Below are positions 61,247 through 64,000 of a DNA stretch of 64,000 bases, piece by piece. The stretch is from Limanda limanda. Lineage: Eukaryota; Chordata; Actinopteri; Pleuronectiformes; Pleuronectidae. The translations under genes and the position numbers were made by a program. Numbering within the stretch: position 1 is the first letter of the stretch; the number at the start of each line of letters is the position of its first letter. The notes below the pieces were generated by a model. The model was not told where the DNA came from. It saw nothing but the letters and a program-made list of their open reading frames with translations, and ran no database searches. The stretch lies in NCBI RefSeq assembly GCF_963576545.1, contig NC_083646.1:17650461-17714460 (forward strand), read 5' to 3'.

Positions 61247-62138
61247 GTAAGGCACTAAGCTAATGTGTTTTTTACTGGCAATATACACTAATAACCTGTT
61301 AAACTACAGCTACTGGGTGCCTTTGTATTAATGATGTAATTAGATGGTTTTACTGAATGCGTAAAAACATACAAAAAATTACTAATATACATGTAATTTT
61401 GCCGTGTTTTAGAGAAATGGCTGATAATGAAAAGCACTGGTTTCATTTAATGTTAGTGCATCTTTTATATCTGTTTCTTTTTTTTTATCAGACTCCACCA
61501 TAGGGAATAAGGAGCAAAGGTGAAGAGCTACTGAACATACTGGAAAGGAAGATATGAAACTATTAAATGTAACTGACAGTAGGGAAATTGCAACAGTGAG
61601 TTGCCTCTGCATTTTACCCTGTGCGGTTTTCAGACACTCATATTTCACAAGTGTCTGAAAGTTCAAAATGGTTCTATCACATCATTAGTGTACATTGTTT
61701 GCAGATGAAAAAAAAAGTGGTGTCGTTAATTTAATTATCCTGAATGTGTGAGTATGATATAACTGAGCACATTTTGAGACTCTCACTCTGAAGTGGCAGC
61801 ATGTTTGACAAATAATCATTCAAAAGCTCATGCGACATTATAGTGTTGGAAGTCTTTTACATTTCTAAAGGGTTTAAGTTTATAACACAGTTTCTCTATC
61901 TGGTTCATTGGTCAACACTTTCAAATGAACTTTGTGTTTGTGTCACTGCCTTCACCTCAAAACCAAAAGTATGTCAGTGTGAGGATGTTACACAGTTCAA
62001 AAATACAAGTTTTGTGGATCACGTGTTGTACATTTTCTGAAAAAAATATTCGGAGAAAGGTTGAATTTAAGGTGGTTGAACAGAAAGAAACTGCAACACA
62101 GCAAATAGTAGATAGCAATTTATGCAAGAATCAAAGGG

Positions 62139-62142
<4 letters not shown>
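61247..62142. other. non-coding stretch, probable intron
   Basis: AT-rich unique sequence after the candidate donor. No supported feature. Confidence 0.5.

Positions 62143-62189
<47 letters not shown>
62143..62189. repeat. (CA)n microsatellite
   Basis: About 23 perfect CA units. Confidence 0.98.
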
Positions 62190-62192
<3 letters not shown>

Positions 62193-62858
62193 CTTCCCTT
62201 TGAACAGTGCAGGGTTCACCCTAAAGCTCAAACGCTAGATTACAGTTTGTAGCACCTGCATGTTTCAGTGAGTCGGCTGTCGGGGGGGATTTCCAACTCT
62301 GCATGTGAATATTCAGAGGTGAACCTTATGCACAGACCTTCCTCTCTTTTCATGTGCCAATAACAAGCACCTGATTGACTGTTTGCTCTCAGCACAGAAG
62401 AAAGTTTTACCTTGCACGCCTCAGTTCTTTCAACAGAATTCAGCTTCTTACTTTACGAGGATCAACGGGACTTAAATGTTATTATATGACACAAACCAAA
62501 TGTGCAAGTCTTAGCAATTCTGGTCGGATGCAGGTGTATATGCAGACTGACAGGGATAAGTTACTGCAACAGTAACACATGGAGATGAGGCCAAATTTAG
62601 CCATGGATTTGAAGAAGATGTTTTCGTGTGTGTGTATGTGTGTCTGTGTGTCTCTGTGTGTGTGTGCGCACGTGCATGCGGTTGCATGTTTATTAGTAGT
62701 TTGGACCCTGCTGAGGTGACAGATGTTCATGGCAGAGGTAGGCATGGATGAGACGCGATGTCCAAATTAATCCACCGGTGTATGAGGAGGAGTACTCTTC
62801 TCCATGGAAGTCAGACAAGCTGCCCTTCAACTGTCTGTGCTGTCTTCACGGCATTGTG
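62190..62858. other. non-coding stretch
   Basis: Unique sequence with imperfect TG runs at 62625-62665. No supported gene. Confidence 0.5.
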
Positions 62859-62863
62859 TATGT

Positions 62864-62932
<69 letters not shown>
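62859..62932. repeat. (TG)n microsatellite
   Basis: About 36 TG units with one C interruption near the start. Cys/Val frames over it are artefacts. Confidence 0.97.
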
Positions 62933-62934
<2 letters not shown>

Positions 62935-64000
62935 GTATGTGCTGCCATGATTTAGTGCTGGCAGCAAAGACTTCCACCTACAGCCATGAATTGATTTGAG
63001 TTTCCCAAGGCTTCAGCAGATGTCCAAACCCCAGAATTCAGCCTTTGCATCCCTGTGTCTTCTCATTTTTTTGTTTTTGTGTCACATAACTATGAGCTCC
63101 TGTTGCACTGCTATATTCTTCCTTTCCTCCTCTCTGCACTCATTTTCATACTGAAGCAGAGGCTCATTTATTCTAACTGACTTTGCAACAATTTGCAGGA
63201 GAACACACCTAATCAAAACCGAATCACTAACCTGAACAAGAAGAACCTCAGAAACATTTCCCAAAGAGGCAGCAAAACCACACACAAGCCTGCACACACA
63301 CCCACACACACACCACAGGCTGTTGATGTTTACTAAGTACGGTGCAGATAAACATGCATGTACCTTTGCACAGTCAGAAGGACAAGGAAGTGTTGGTTAG
63401 CACGATATGCAAAATCTAACCTTTTAGGATGATAGAAGAGAAACACACACCCACACACACACACAGTTTCTCACCGTTACATGTCAGCTGCTTACTTACA
63501 CAATTACAACCATTAAAAAGCAGAAGCACTTACTGCTCCTTTTCTGATGTATAGGGAGAAATGAAACTTGTGAAATCTATTTTTAACAAGAACAGATTAG
63601 TTCAAAGTTTGTAAACATGTAGGATGATAAGCCAAAAATATTGCTATGATTTTAATTTGAATCAGGAATGCTTAATATTGACTAACTGTACATTTGTGAC
63701 ACTTTGGATAAATATTATAATGTCTGTGCACCATTGATAATGATGATTATTATAAAAAAAAGAGTGGTTATTCTAAAAATAAGTATTTGGTTAGATAAAT
63801 GATCTTAGTTTAATACAACTCAGATAAGTTAAAATCCTGGAAATAGGGGCTGAGCTGTTGGACTAATGCTGAACCCACATGAACACGCTCTTCAACTTTG
63901 TCTGCTGAGCAAGTCGGGCCTTGGCTGCGTGTTTTAATTAGCTGTAAGTGTTTCTGTAGTCTGCTCGATGAAAGCAATCAAAGGCAGGCAATTACAAGAT
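62933..64000. other. non-coding stretch to window end
   Basis: Unique, increasingly AT-rich sequence with short CA runs (63291-63313, 63446-63465). No supported gene. Confidence 0.5.

Overview
This window looks like nuclear DNA of a ray-finned (teleost) fish. The reasons are the very high density of long (CA)n, (CT)n and other microsatellites, several short inverted-repeat DNA transposons of teleost type, a degenerate minisatellite of about 140 bp, and CpG clustering at one promoter-like site only. I found no complete protein-coding gene, no rRNA, no convincing tRNA and no CRISPR array. Nearly all long open frames come from microsatellites or chance. Family names below rest on pattern memory, not on a search.

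Layout. (1) 3.6-5.7 kb: a CpG-rich, promoter-like block with two splice-donor-like sites, then a second candidate exon ending in a strong donor at 5712/5713. Together they look like the 5' end of a rightward transcript whose gene I cannot name. (2) 5.7-24 kb: non-coding sequence with dispersed repeats, a 445-bp inverted-repeat element (8052-8496), stretches resembling conserved non-coding elements, and a module present three times at about 400-bp spacing (15.99-16.90 kb). (3) 24-38 kb: a composite CA-linked repeat, a 50-codon small ORF in strong start context (25581-25733), more conserved-looking islands, three CTCF-like sites, and a second, left-truncated copy of the inverted-repeat element (36420-37006). 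(4) 38-51.4 kb: pyrimidine and purine tracts, a 140-bp-period minisatellite (42755-43520), GGTTAGG-rich degenerate repeats, a 301-bp inverted-repeat element (48128-48428) and a perfect (CTAT)57 array. (5) 51.4-64 kb: conserved-looking islands, a 219-bp element with 16-bp inverted ends and TA flanks (54121-54339), a cluster of TGACATCA/TGACGTCA sites (57.5-59.2 kb) and a well-formed candidate exon at 61110-61246.

The simplest reading is a large intron or regulatory desert next to a developmentally regulated gene read left to right, with one or two 5' exons at the left and possibly another exon at 61.1 kb. The reading frames of the candidate exons at 5.7 and 61.1 kb do not join into a long frame, so they may be untranslated or belong to different transcripts. 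All 'conserved-looking' calls are inferred from sequence texture alone (unique, AT-rich, with homeodomain, POU or FOX-like words) and need cross-species alignment.
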